Positions 8,236 to 16,084 of a DNA stretch of 64,000 nucleotides are shown here, piece after piece. Under the pieces are notes generated by a model. The model was not told where the DNA came from. It saw only the letters and a program-made list of their open reading frames with translations, and searched no databases. Numbering within the stretch: the stretch's first letter is position 1; each line of letters starts with the position of its first letter. Source of the DNA: Pseudomonas sp. 30_B (GTDB lineage: Bacteria; Pseudomonadota; Gammaproteobacteria; Pseudomonadales; Pseudomonadaceae); contig NZ_JAFGYY010000009.1 of assembly GCF_017491605.1 (NCBI RefSeq), positions 176,724-240,723 of the forward strand, read 5' to 3'. Both the position numbers and the translations under genes were made by a program.

Positions 8236-11200
8236 CTACTCGAACGGATCGGCCACGGCATAGGGATCAAGCTGCCCCACACCGGCATTGAAAATGTTCT
8301 CCGGCAGCTTGAAGCCCCGCAGTTGCAGCAGGGCCAGCGGCCCATTGCCCAGTTCGGTGCGCATCTGCCAAGTCAGGGGCAGCTTGTCCGGTGCGGTCAG
8401 TACCAGCTCGTAGCGTGTATTGCTGTCGTCCAGGGCAGTGACCTGGGCCTGTTCGAGCAGGCGGATCAGGCCCCAGGTGCCGGAGTAGTCGCCGAACAGC
8501 CGCGCCCCGGCCTTGACGCTGGTCCAGCTCAGCGAGGCGCCCGGGTGGTCCATGCCGCCCGGCCAGGTGAACTGCTGCCAGCTCTCCATCTGGTTGAAAT
8601 ACTCCAGGGTCACGCCGTCGAGGATGAGGGTTGTCTCCACCACATTGCGCACGGGCTTGGCCTGGAGCTCGAACGTCATCCCCATGCCGCCGTCGGTGTA
8701 GAGGACGTCCGCCAGGGCGCTGAGCTGATTGACCGCCTTGAGAAACTGCGGATTGAAGTGCAGTCCCTGGCTGTTGGCGCTGTCCGGCACCCAGCGGTTG
8801 CCCTCCTTGTGCAGCACGCCGCCCAGTTGTGTGCTGATGAACTGATCGATCCGCCCGCTCCCGGCCCGAATCATCTGGCCCAGCATCGGCAGCGAAGCGT
8901 CGCTGCCGGTGGCGGCGAACGGATAGCGGCCATCGAAGGCCTGGACCCAGTTGGCCACCACCGCCCGCTGCCACTGGCGATTCAGGCTCTGAGAGGAAGG
9001 CTGCAGTACGCCCTCCCAGGCCTGGCTGAGCGGTTGCACGAAGAGGTTCTGGCCAAAGCCGCTCCACTCAGCCCCCAGGCTGGCGGCGATCAGGTCGCCA
9101 TAGTCGAGGGTATCGGTGAGGTCGACGCTCTTGCCCTGGAACACCGTCTGCGCCAGGGCCTGGGTGGCAACCTGCGGGTCGCTGGCGTTGGTGACCTGCT
9201 GCAGCTTCAGGCGCACGCGGGTCACGCGGGTGAGGAAGGCCTGCAGGCTCAGGCTGTCGTCGCCGTTCGCGGCCGCGCCCTTGTCCTTGCCGAGCAGGGC
9301 GAGCAGTGGACCGAAGGTGCTGTCCAGCGGGCCACGCGGCTCAGCCGACTTCTGATCGATCGCCGGCTGCTTGTCCTTCTCCAGCAATTGCTGCGCCGAC
9401 TTCATCAGCGAGTCGGCCAGCGCCTCGCCCTTGACCTCGGTCTTGCCCTGGTAGGCCAGGGTGTTCATCAGGGCAATCAGCGGCGACTGGCGCACGTCGC
9501 TGAGCAGGGTGAGCTGGCTGATGGCATCGGACAGGCTACTCGCCTGACGCCAGCGGATGCTGTTGAGAAACGCCAGCCAAGCGCCACTGAAGTCCTGGAA
9601 ATAGCGCTCGGTCAACTGGGCCTTGAGCACCTCGGGATTCAGCTCACTGTCGAGCGTGCTCTGCTGATCGCTGAGCACCCAGTCAATCTCCTCGCGACGC
9701 GCCTCGGCCACCTCATCGATCGCCTTGCGCACCTGGCCCTCCCAGGCCTGGCGGGTGAATACCCCCGGCACCGTATTGGGGGTATCGAACAGGCTGGAGG
9801 CGTCGGTCTCGCCGACCATCTCCATCAGGGTCATCGCCGCGTAGTTGTTGCTCGCCTGGTCGAGCACCTGCTGGTACAGGTTGGCCACGCCGTTGCGCTG
9901 GCCCAATTGCCCCAGCAGCACCTGCCGGGCCTTGGCCACCAGCGCCGGCTGAGCGGTGATGCGCCACTCGGGATGCGCCGCCAGATGCTGCGCATAGAAG
10001 GCCCATAGGTTGGGCGACACGCCTTGCCACAGGCCCGGCGCCACGCCGGGACGAGCGGGTTCTGATTCTGTCAGCACCTTGGTCAGGAAGGTGGCATCGA
10101 CCTTCTCCGGCCGCCCCATCATCAGATAGGCCTTGAGCTGCCCGTGGGCATCCTCTGCGCGCGTCACCCGCTCGGGGCTGTCCGCCGGCAGCGCGGCCAA
10201 TTCGCTCAACTGAGTTTCCAGATGCTTCGCCGCCACGTCACGCATCAGGCGATTGTTGGCCTGGGCATAACGCGGCCACAGCGAGGCCAGCAAGGCATCG
10301 TTCTGGCTCATCCCGAAGCGCTGGTACCAGGGCACACCGTGTTCACGCCGGTAATCTAGCCGCGCCAGCTCGCGGGTCAGTTCGTTGAGCGCGGTCAGCT
10401 GTGCATCCGGATTACCCGGTTTGCCGATGGTCACCAATGCCGACTGCACCGTGGCGATCTGGCTGCGGTTGCTGGCGAAGGACAGCAGCAGGGCGAGGAG
10501 GCAGAGGCCAGCGAGGCCAAGTGCGGCGGCGTAGGCTCCGCGCAGCCAGGTCCAGCCACGCGGGCGACCACCCAGGGAATTGTCGCCAAGCACACCACGC
10601 CAGGCTGGGTCGACGTGCCAGCCATGTTCGATTCCGCCGATCGGTTCACGCACGGGCAGGCTGAACCACAGCCCACCCGGCGTCACTTCCTCGTTACGCA
10701 GTAACGGCTCCAGAGCTTCCTTCCAGCGCGCGATTCCTTCGCTACGAAGGTCGCTGGCGAGACGCAGCAGGAAGTCATGGCGGCAGTTCTCCTCCATCTG
10801 CGCCAGACCCTTTTCGCGCAGTGGCAGTTCCAGGCGCTCCAGTCTGCCGGCCAGTTGCTCACTGCTCAGGCGCGGCGTCAGTTGGCAGCCCACCGCCTCC
10901 ACCGGGCGTTGGCTCTGGTCCCACTCGCTGCCCCGCACCTCCCACAGATGCACCGGCGCCTGCCAGCGCAACGCCTGGGTGATTTTCCGCAGATGAAGCA
11001 CTGCATTATCCATATGCCCGGGCTCGGTGCTCTGCTCCTTGTTCAGTGCCCAGACGATGCCATCCAGCGGACGGCGCGGGCAGAGCTTGCGCCAACGTTC
11101 CAGCAATTCTTCATTCACCGCACCCTGCAGGCTGCCGCCCCAAAGTAGGACGGTGCGCTCGCCTTCGAGCCATTGCCGGTCTTCCAGCCTCGGGGCGATA

Positions 11201-11592
11201 GCCTTGATCTCTGCCGGCTCGCCGACCACCAGCAGCAAGCGAACCTTGCGGCGCCAGAAGTAGCCGATGTTGTCACGCAAATGCTTGCGCAGAGCCGTCA
11301 GCACGGCGTTGGCGCCCTTGTCGCTCGCGCCCTTGTCAGACTTCGCCGGGAGGTCATCGGCCGATGCGTGCCAGTAGCTCGTCAACCCGACCTTGCGCGC
11401 CATCAATCGATAGCCGCCTAACAAGGCCACCAGTAGCACCGTAAAACCGGAAGCAACCCACCAGCCTGCCTTCTGTGCATCGCTTCCGGAACGCACACCC
11501 AACAGCTCCGGTCGCCACCACAACAGCAGGCAAACCACTGCCCCCACTATCGCCACCAGGGCGATCAGCCCCCATATCTTCCATGTACGCAT
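8236..11592 (-). CDS. tssM: T6SS inner-membrane complex protein TssM (IcmF), without a Walker A motif
   Basis: This 1118-residue protein has two N-terminal transmembrane helices (about 7-27 and 43-63). A cytoplasmic domain follows, then a third helix (ALGLAGLCLLALLLSFA, near 370) and a long periplasmic region ending in the TssJ-binding beta domain (VRNVVETTLILDG, WPGGMDHPGASLSW). TssM spans the periplasm and joins TssL to TssJ. Where many TssM proteins carry GxxGxGK[ST], this one reads LLLVVGEPAEIKAI, so the ATP-binding loop is absent. The start ATG has GGGAAG upstream and lies 9 bp after the previous gene. Confidence 0.94.
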   Translation of the reverse strand: MRTWKIWGLIALVAIVGAVVCLLLWWRPELLGVRSGSDAQKAGWWVASGFTVLLVALLGGYRLMARKVGLTSYWHASADDLPAKSDKGASDKGANAVLTALRKHLRDNIGYFWRRKVRLLLVVGEPAEIKAIAPRLEDRQWLEGERTVLLWGGSLQGAVNEELLERWRKLCPRRPLDGIVWALNKEQSTEPGHMDNAVLHLRKITQALRWQAPVHLWEVRGSEWDQSQRPVEAVGCQLTPRLSSEQLAGRLERLELPLREKGLAQMEENCRHDFLLRLASDLRSEGIARWKEALEPLLRNEEVTPGGLWFSLPVREPIGGIEHGWHVDPAWRGVLGDNSLGGRPRGWTWLRGAYAAALGLAGLCLLALLLSFASNRSQIATVQSALVTIGKPGNPDAQLTALNELTRELARLDYRREHGVPWYQRFGMSQNDALLASLWPRYAQANNRLMRDVAAKHLETQLSELAALPADSPERVTRAEDAHGQLKAYLMMGRPEKVDATFLTKVLTESEPARPGVAPGLWQGVSPNLWAFYAQHLAAHPEWRITAQPALVAKARQVLLGQLGQRNGVANLYQQVLDQASNNYAAMTLMEMVGETDASSLFDTPNTVPGVFTRQAWEGQVRKAIDEVAEARREEIDWVLSDQQSTLDSELNPEVLKAQLTERYFQDFSGAWLAFLNSIRWRQASSLSDAISQLTLLSDVRQSPLIALMNTLAYQGKTEVKGEALADSLMKSAQQLLEKDKQPAIDQKSAEPRGPLDSTFGPLLALLGKDKGAAANGDDSLSLQAFLTRVTRVRLKLQQVTNASDPQVATQALAQTVFQGKSVDLTDTLDYGDLIAASLGAEWSGFGQNLFVQPLSQAWEGVLQPSSQSLNRQWQRAVVANWVQAFDGRYPFAATGSDASLPMLGQMIRAGSGRIDQFISTQLGGVLHKEGNRWVPDSANSQGLHFNPQFLKAVNQLSALADVLYTDGGMGMTFELQAKPVRNVVETTLILDGVTLEYFNQMESWQQFTWPGGMDHPGASLSWTSVKAGARLFGDYSGTWGLIRLLEQAQVTALDDSNTRYELVLTAPDKLPLTWQMRTELGNGPLALLQLRGFKLPENIFNAGVGQLDPYAVADPFE

Positions 11593-11601
11593 CGGACTTC
11601 C

Positions 11602-12822
11602 CTACTCCTGGGGTACTACTGCCGGCATCACGACCGAACACCACATCCACGCGTCTTCCGCGCTGTCGCCTGTAAAAAGGAACTGAGGCTCCGCCTTGTT
11701 CGCTATCGCTTCCACCGCCGCTGCTATGGCTACCCATGGCGCTGCCTTGCCGGGGTCGCCCAGAAGCGCGCCAAGGTTGTGAGTGGTCTTTGCCGGCAGA
11801 TGAACCTCATCAACCACCGATGCAATTGCCGCGTTACGGGCCGTATCGGTACCCACCAACCAGACTCGCCCGATGGATGACGCCGGCACTGGCACCCAGT
11901 CCAAAGCTTGTGAAGCGGCTTGCAGGGCCGCCTCTTTGGCGGACCCACCCACTGGTTCGGGCCGGTGCAGGTAGGCGTGCGGTGGCAGCCGGTCCTGCGT
12001 CAGGCGATTGCCGAACAGCAGGCCAACCACCGCTTCGGCGGAATCTTCGAGACTTGAAGGCGCGATCTGGAACGACACCACCATCAGCAGCGCCTGATCC
12101 TGGATGCGCTCATCCAGCCATTGGTCGATGGCCTCCAGGCCGCTGCCTTCGATCTGCGTCACGGACTGCCGAATCCCCGACTCGGCCAGGGCCTGCTGCC
12201 AGACCTTGCTGGCAATCAGGTCGCCGATGCCACCTTCCATCTCCAGAACCAGTGACACGGGCGTTTCGGGAGGAAGCTTGGCGAGAGGCACCGCCAGCTC
12301 TTCCAGCACGGTCGACAATACCCGCAGCAGCAACTGTCGCTTGTTCTCGCCTTCCATCGGCGGCAAACGGCTATGACGCATGCCCTGGTTGCTCCAGCCG
12401 GGCTGCGCACGCAACTGACTACCATCATTCGCCAGCAATGCCTCGCATTGCGCCCGCCCGCTTTCCGCAGCCGGGTCTCGCAACGCCGTGTGCAAGCTCA
12501 CGGCCAACACCTGCTGCGACCGCCGACCACGGCGCATCTTCTGCGTCAGGTCCATTTCGCGCGCTTCGTTCCAACCTTCCACGGCGCTGAGTTCGCCGAG
12601 ATAAACCAAGCCCCGCACGACGGCCGCGCCCATCCAGGCGAGCGCCGGCACACCCAGGGCGAACGGCCAGAAACGCGTCGGAGCCAGCCCATCGCCACCC
12701 AGCCACAGCGTCAGCGCCACGCCCAGCGCCATCAGCGCGGGCAACGGCAGCAACCACAGCCAGAGGCGCGGAGAGGCCGGCTCGTCCAGCGCGGGAGGCA
12801 CCTTGTCCAAGCGGACCGTCAT
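11602..12822 (-). CDS. T6SS-associated membrane protein of unknown function
   Basis: This 406-residue protein has two N-terminal transmembrane helices (about 19-40 and 50-75) followed by a soluble region of about 320 residues. The soluble part contains SLVLEMEGGIGDLI, a DQWLDERIQDQALLMVVSFQIAP strand-helix unit and a VWLVGTDTARNAAIASVVDEVHLP unit, which reads as an alternating alpha/beta fold. The ATG at 12822 lies 2 bp after the PAAR stop and is followed directly by the family-like sequence; the frame is open well upstream but only as an overlap of PAAR. Its position between PAAR and tssM, in one run with the core genes, suggests a structural or effector-loading role. I do not recognise the family. 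Confidence 0.8.
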   Translation of the reverse strand: MTVRLDKVPPALDEPASPRLWLWLLPLPALMALGVALTLWLGGDGLAPTRFWPFALGVPALAWMGAAVVRGLVYLGELSAVEGWNEAREMDLTQKMRRGRRSQQVLAVSLHTALRDPAAESGRAQCEALLANDGSQLRAQPGWSNQGMRHSRLPPMEGENKRQLLLRVLSTVLEELAVPLAKLPPETPVSLVLEMEGGIGDLIASKVWQQALAESGIRQSVTQIEGSGLEAIDQWLDERIQDQALLMVVSFQIAPSSLEDSAEAVVGLLFGNRLTQDRLPPHAYLHRPEPVGGSAKEAALQAASQALDWVPVPASSIGRVWLVGTDTARNAAIASVVDEVHLPAKTTHNLGALLGDPGKAAPWVAIAAAVEAIANKAEPQFLFTGDSAEDAWMWCSVVMPAVVPQE

Positions 12823-12824
12823 GA

Positions 12825-13082
12825 TCAGCCCGCCGTCGCCTCGGGCAGCGAGGTCAGAAGCGCACAGCCACAGGCACAACGGTGCCCATGGAAGGCCACC
12901 AGGATGCCGTTGTCCTTGAAGGAGGGATTGCCCTCCGCCACCACGGTCGGACCATGGGCCGGGCAACTGACCGGATCGCCGACCCGTGCCACGCCAATAC
13001 CATCGAAAACCATCGTTTCCGAGCCCGACAGCACCTTGCCACCGCTCGTGGTTTTGTCGCCGATGCGGATTATTCCTTGCAT
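12825..13082 (-). CDS. PAAR-domain spike tip protein
   Basis: This 85-residue protein is a stand-alone PAAR domain. It shows the family rhythm: IIRIGDKTTSGGKVLSG, then a GIGVARVGDPVSCPAHG segment, then a final GHRCACGCALLTS. The PAAR zinc-site type residues Cys and His are in CPAHG, FHGH and CACGC. PAAR proteins sharpen the VgrG spike and can carry effectors. ATG 13082 is chosen because GGAGGG sits 5 bp upstream; a GTG two codons earlier would overlap that site. No toxin domain is fused. It follows the immunity genes rather than vgrG directly, so the effector cassette is bracketed by vgrG and PAAR. Confidence 0.95.
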   Translation of the reverse strand: MQGIIRIGDKTTSGGKVLSGSETMVFDGIGVARVGDPVSCPAHGPTVVAEGNPSFKDNGILVAFHGHRCACGCALLTSLPEATAG

Positions 13083-13147
13083 ATTCACCCTCCAAAAAAC
13101 AAATAAAGACCCACTAACAAATAAAAAGCAAAATTAATCAAAAATAA

Positions 13148-13153
13148 ATTATA
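13148..13153 (-). promoter_or_regulatory. Candidate -10 element upstream of PAAR
   Basis: On the minus strand this spacer holds a perfect TATAAT about 65 bp before the PAAR start, in a 108-bp AT-rich gap. No good -35 box is seen at 16-18 bp. An internal promoter here could keep PAAR-tssM-tssA expression independent of the effector cassette, but AT-rich DNA gives such matches by chance. Confidence 0.25.
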
Positions 13154-13190
13154 CCCATCATTAAACCAAATTCAGACTGATATCATTAAC

Positions 13191-13973
13191 CTACAAAGAC
13201 AGCGAGGACCTCAAAACTTCAGGAACATAATACTTAATTCCATTAAACCTAATAACCTTACGCGAAACCCTATCAGGCGAGTCACCCCCAACGCATTCTC
13301 CCCCCATCATCTCTGACGAGATCATTCTTCTCCTCATCGTCACTTCGATATCATTCTTTTGATTTGTCACAGAATTCATTATCGACAAAGTCGACTCCAC
13401 CCCAGTGCCTTCACGAATACAATCCCCATTCAACTCAACATTGTACGACAACGTCTTTAAACCTCTCGCAATTGAGGTGATCTCCGCTCCCGACCTAACA
13501 TACAAGTTGACAAATTGCTCTTCAAATTAAACAACACCAGACATGGCTTTCTGCGAAAACCTCACACCAAAAGCGACCTCATCGCTGGACACCCTGTATT
13601 TCGCCGTATCGACAGATACAGATGTTGGATATACAGCATCTATCCTAGCGATTCTCTTATCATTCACTAAACTTTCCACCTTTCCATTTGACGTCTTCAC
13701 CACTGCAATTACGGCAGCTAAGTATGTCTCCTCAACCTTTCCACTACGTACGGTGTAGGCATAAGGAGCCACTACAATGGAGTTACCCGGCCGAGATGAC
13801 CATCGCTTGCAAAGAGGCCCCAAGCCCGACACATCAAAGCTCAAGTAGCCGTTTACTAAAACCTCATGCATTGCCACATCAGAAATCTTCTTAAAAGACA
13901 ACCTCTCCATCTCGCTACAAGCAAACGCACTACATGAAAATAAAACAAAAAACAGACAAATCATGAAATACAT
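13191..13973 (-). pseudogene. Putative periplasmic immunity protein interrupted by an in-frame TAA
   Basis: Two open stretches in the same frame are separated only by TAA at 13527-13529. The first encodes 148 residues with a signal peptide (MYFMICLFFVLFSCSAFA, cleavage before CSE) and a beta-rich domain. After the stop the frame reads FEEQFVNLYVRSGAEI and stays open for 111 codons, to the stop at 13191. The downstream piece has no ATG near its 5' end and no ribosome binding site, which argues against a separate gene. A single sense codon in place of the TAA would give one 260-residue secreted protein. The first half may still be made as a truncated product. Low GC, like its neighbours. The immunity role is inferred from position behind an effector. 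Confidence 0.7.
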
Positions 13974-14064
13974 AGCAGGACACCAAAGCAGGTTAATTTC
14001 GTAAAAACAGACAATTCACATCCCGTCAACCCATCCCCCCAATAGCCCTACCACCCTACAATCT

Positions 14065-14444
14065 CTAATTAACATCCACCGCCCGCATATATCTTTCAAC
14101 AAAACCTAAAAGCTCTTTAACCCCATCTATCTCGCATTGAATCTCTAAAATCTCAGAGCGCTGACTTCCAAGACCTGAGTACAACATACACCTATCATGT
14201 AAGCTCACCCTTTGAGACGGATAGAAATCTTTCGGAATCTCATATTCAGCGCTTTTTCTTTAATCAACAATTCAATAGCACTTTCACTTCTCGACAGGTC
14301 ATTCATCATGCAATCAACCATGTCATGGTGCGAAATACCTTCCGTCCTGAAAACATCTTTTATTGCAGAACTGGGCAGGACATCAGAAGCCATAAGCAAT
14401 GTTAGAGCCCCCATCATACTAATACTCAACCTGCACCTCAGCAT
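14065..14444 (-). pseudogene. Putative small periplasmic immunity protein with a frameshift
   Basis: The ATG at 14444 opens a 79-codon frame with a signal-peptide-like start (RLSISMMGALTLLMASDVLPSSA) that stops at 14205. A second frame overlaps it and, from 14258 down to the TAG at 14065, reads protein-like sequence (KSAEYEIPKDFYPSQRV, ILEIQCEIDGVKELLGFVER). The two join seamlessly if one base is added to the A5 run (minus strand) at 14253-14257, giving about 126 residues with several Cys. It is either a genuine frameshift mutation or a homopolymer sequencing error. It starts 16 bp after the preceding gene. Function is inferred from context only. Confidence 0.6.
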
Positions 14445-14460
14445 TATGAGCTCTTAACAC

Positions 14461-14985
14461 TCATTGAGAACCCCTTCCCTCAACAGATGAAAACTTTGAT
14501 ACACACTTACTGGAAGGCCCAATCCTTCCGGAAAGCGGAAACTCCAGCCCGTCAATATCCGCGTGCACACCACAAAATCCAAGACCCAGAGCTGTTGGAT
14601 CCACCCCTTTCGAATCAAACCTCAACGCTTTATCTTCGCGCGTCAGAGATATCACACCACTCGAAGTTTCTCGAACAAGCGCACCACCCACCAAACTCAT
14701 ATCAATGGAAAATGCACAAACATTCTGATTTGCCTGCACGCTATACAAATTAACTCTATACCCAGAAGCAGAACTATTTACACTCAAATAATCATAAAAT
14801 CTTTTAGAACAAGACTTCCCGTCTTTTGGATAGGTGCACAAATAGCTTCTATTTGCGTAGCACCCCTTACCCCCAAAAGATGAGGATTCTTCAGCAGCCT
14901 TGCTTAAGGGAGCCGCAGACACTCCAAAGGAAAAGCACAACGCTGCCTCAGAAGCCATCAAGAGCAATGCTCTCAAAAAAGTCAT
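14461..14985 (-). CDS. Putative periplasmic T6SS immunity protein
   Basis: This 174-residue protein starts with a signal peptide (MTFLRALLLMASEAALCFSFGVSA, cleavage after about 24-25). The mature part of about 150 residues has seven cysteines (GCYANRSYLCTYP, KSCSKRF, NVCAFS, GFCGVHAD, SKCVSKF), fitting disulfide-bonded folding in the periplasm. GAGG lies 6 bp before the ATG. It is the second gene after the effector and shares the low GC of the cassette. Proteins in this place that are exported to the periplasm usually neutralise a peptidoglycan-targeting effector. I recognise no named family. Confidence 0.65.
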   Translation of the reverse strand: MTFLRALLLMASEAALCFSFGVSAAPLSKAAEESSSFGGKGCYANRSYLCTYPKDGKSCSKRFYDYLSVNSSASGYRVNLYSVQANQNVCAFSIDMSLVGGALVRETSSGVISLTREDKALRFDSKGVDPTALGLGFCGVHADIDGLEFPLSGRIGPSSKCVSKFSSVEGRGSQ

Positions 14986-15130
14986 TCAGCACCTCAAGAC
15001 ATTAAGTAACAAGCACGATCCCTCCCCGCCTCCCTCGTATTGTGAAATACTCAGACGCACTCTGTATATAATTCGCAAGCTTCACGACACCCCCCAGAAA
15101 CATGCCGTGAAAACTCAACCACTTCCAACA

Positions 15131-16009
15131 TCACTCATCATCATGAATTCGCATATCAACTCTTGATGGAATTCCATCTTTCATACCAGACCTAATCATT
15201 GCCGCCGCATACTCCCTGTAGTAGGCACGCGCACTTTCCTTCTCACCAACCCCCCATAAGACATCTGCAATATTTATCTTCAGCACAACTCTCGAGGGCG
15301 CAATCTTCTCCAAGGCTCTATATATTTTCAGTGAATTATAGTTATCACCCCCCTCCGCCAAATAGAAAGCTATATCATTAAGATCCACGACATTCTTATT
15401 ATCAGGCGGATAACATGCCAGATACGACTCAACCCCCATGTATAATCCATCTGCAATTGCAGATGCCTTACCTTCTCGACCTACAACCCTACCAACCTCA
15501 TCAAGAATCCTCCTCGGCGATTCCGTTGCCAGTCCAAATCCAGCTTCTTCCCGATCATCCCCAGAGAACAGCTTCCACTTTCCGCCAACCCAGTGTCCTG
15601 AGCAACTACTTGCTGGAAAACTTTTCGAAACACAACCTGTTGTCATGTCAATAACATCACAATAGTTGCTTTCAGTCTCTTTCTTAGAACCATCCTCAAG
15701 ATAAAGATCACCCACAACCAACCGTTGAACTCGTAATGTTTTTTTATCTTGAGAAATACCGTCCTGCACTGGCGAAACAAAAACCCGCAAACCTTGAGAA
15801 ACTTTCGGATTGGAAGTTGAATATAGCGACATGCTCGATCCGGGGCGTTGATAGCTAATATCTCCCCAAGCTCTAACATCACAATTCCAAGAAGAAAGAA
15901 TTATCTTGGAGCTTCCGACACCTTCTACCTCCGCATGACCTCTATCACAATCAGCAATTGAAAACCCAGAGAACAAAAGAATAAACAGAGATGAAATGTA
16001 TATTCCCAT
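15131..16009 (-). CDS. Putative periplasmic T6SS immunity protein with C-terminal TPR-like repeats
   Basis: From ATG 16009 this is 292 residues; in-frame starts lie up to 42 bp upstream, but this one gives a clean signal peptide (MGIYISSLFILLFSGFSIA) and has AGGCAGG upstream. The mature N-terminal half is beta-rich with paired cysteines (ADCDRG, WNCDVRAWG, YCDVIDMTTGC, SSCSGHW). The C-terminal part has two TPR-like helix pairs (NSLKIYRALEKIAPSRVV and GEKESARAYYREYAA). It begins 75 bp after the effector stop and is the first gene behind it, so it is the best candidate for the cognate immunity protein. The role is inferred from position, export and shared base composition. Confidence 0.7.
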   Translation of the reverse strand: MGIYISSLFILLFSGFSIADCDRGHAEVEGVGSSKIILSSWNCDVRAWGDISYQRPGSSMSLYSTSNPKVSQGLRVFVSPVQDGISQDKKTLRVQRLVVGDLYLEDGSKKETESNYCDVIDMTTGCVSKSFPASSCSGHWVGGKWKLFSGDDREEAGFGLATESPRRILDEVGRVVGREGKASAIADGLYMGVESYLACYPPDNKNVVDLNDIAFYLAEGGDNYNSLKIYRALEKIAPSRVVLKINIADVLWGVGEKESARAYYREYAAAMIRSGMKDGIPSRVDMRIHDDE

Positions 16010-16084
16010 ATCAAAGAGCCTGCCTAAGATTAGCATAGCGTCCAGCTGCATCCGTCATATTCCGAGCAGGGCCATATCTTTCTA

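Noticed and set aside
14212..14457. An 81-codon plus-strand frame opposite the frameshifted immunity-like gene
   Set aside because: No ribosome binding site and it would oppose the operon direction; the minus-strand frames have a signal peptide and coding character.
13089..16084. Search for an integrase, transposase or attachment site to explain the AT-rich block
   Set aside because: No recombinase gene, terminal inverted repeat or direct repeat flanking the block was seen; homologous replacement explains it better.
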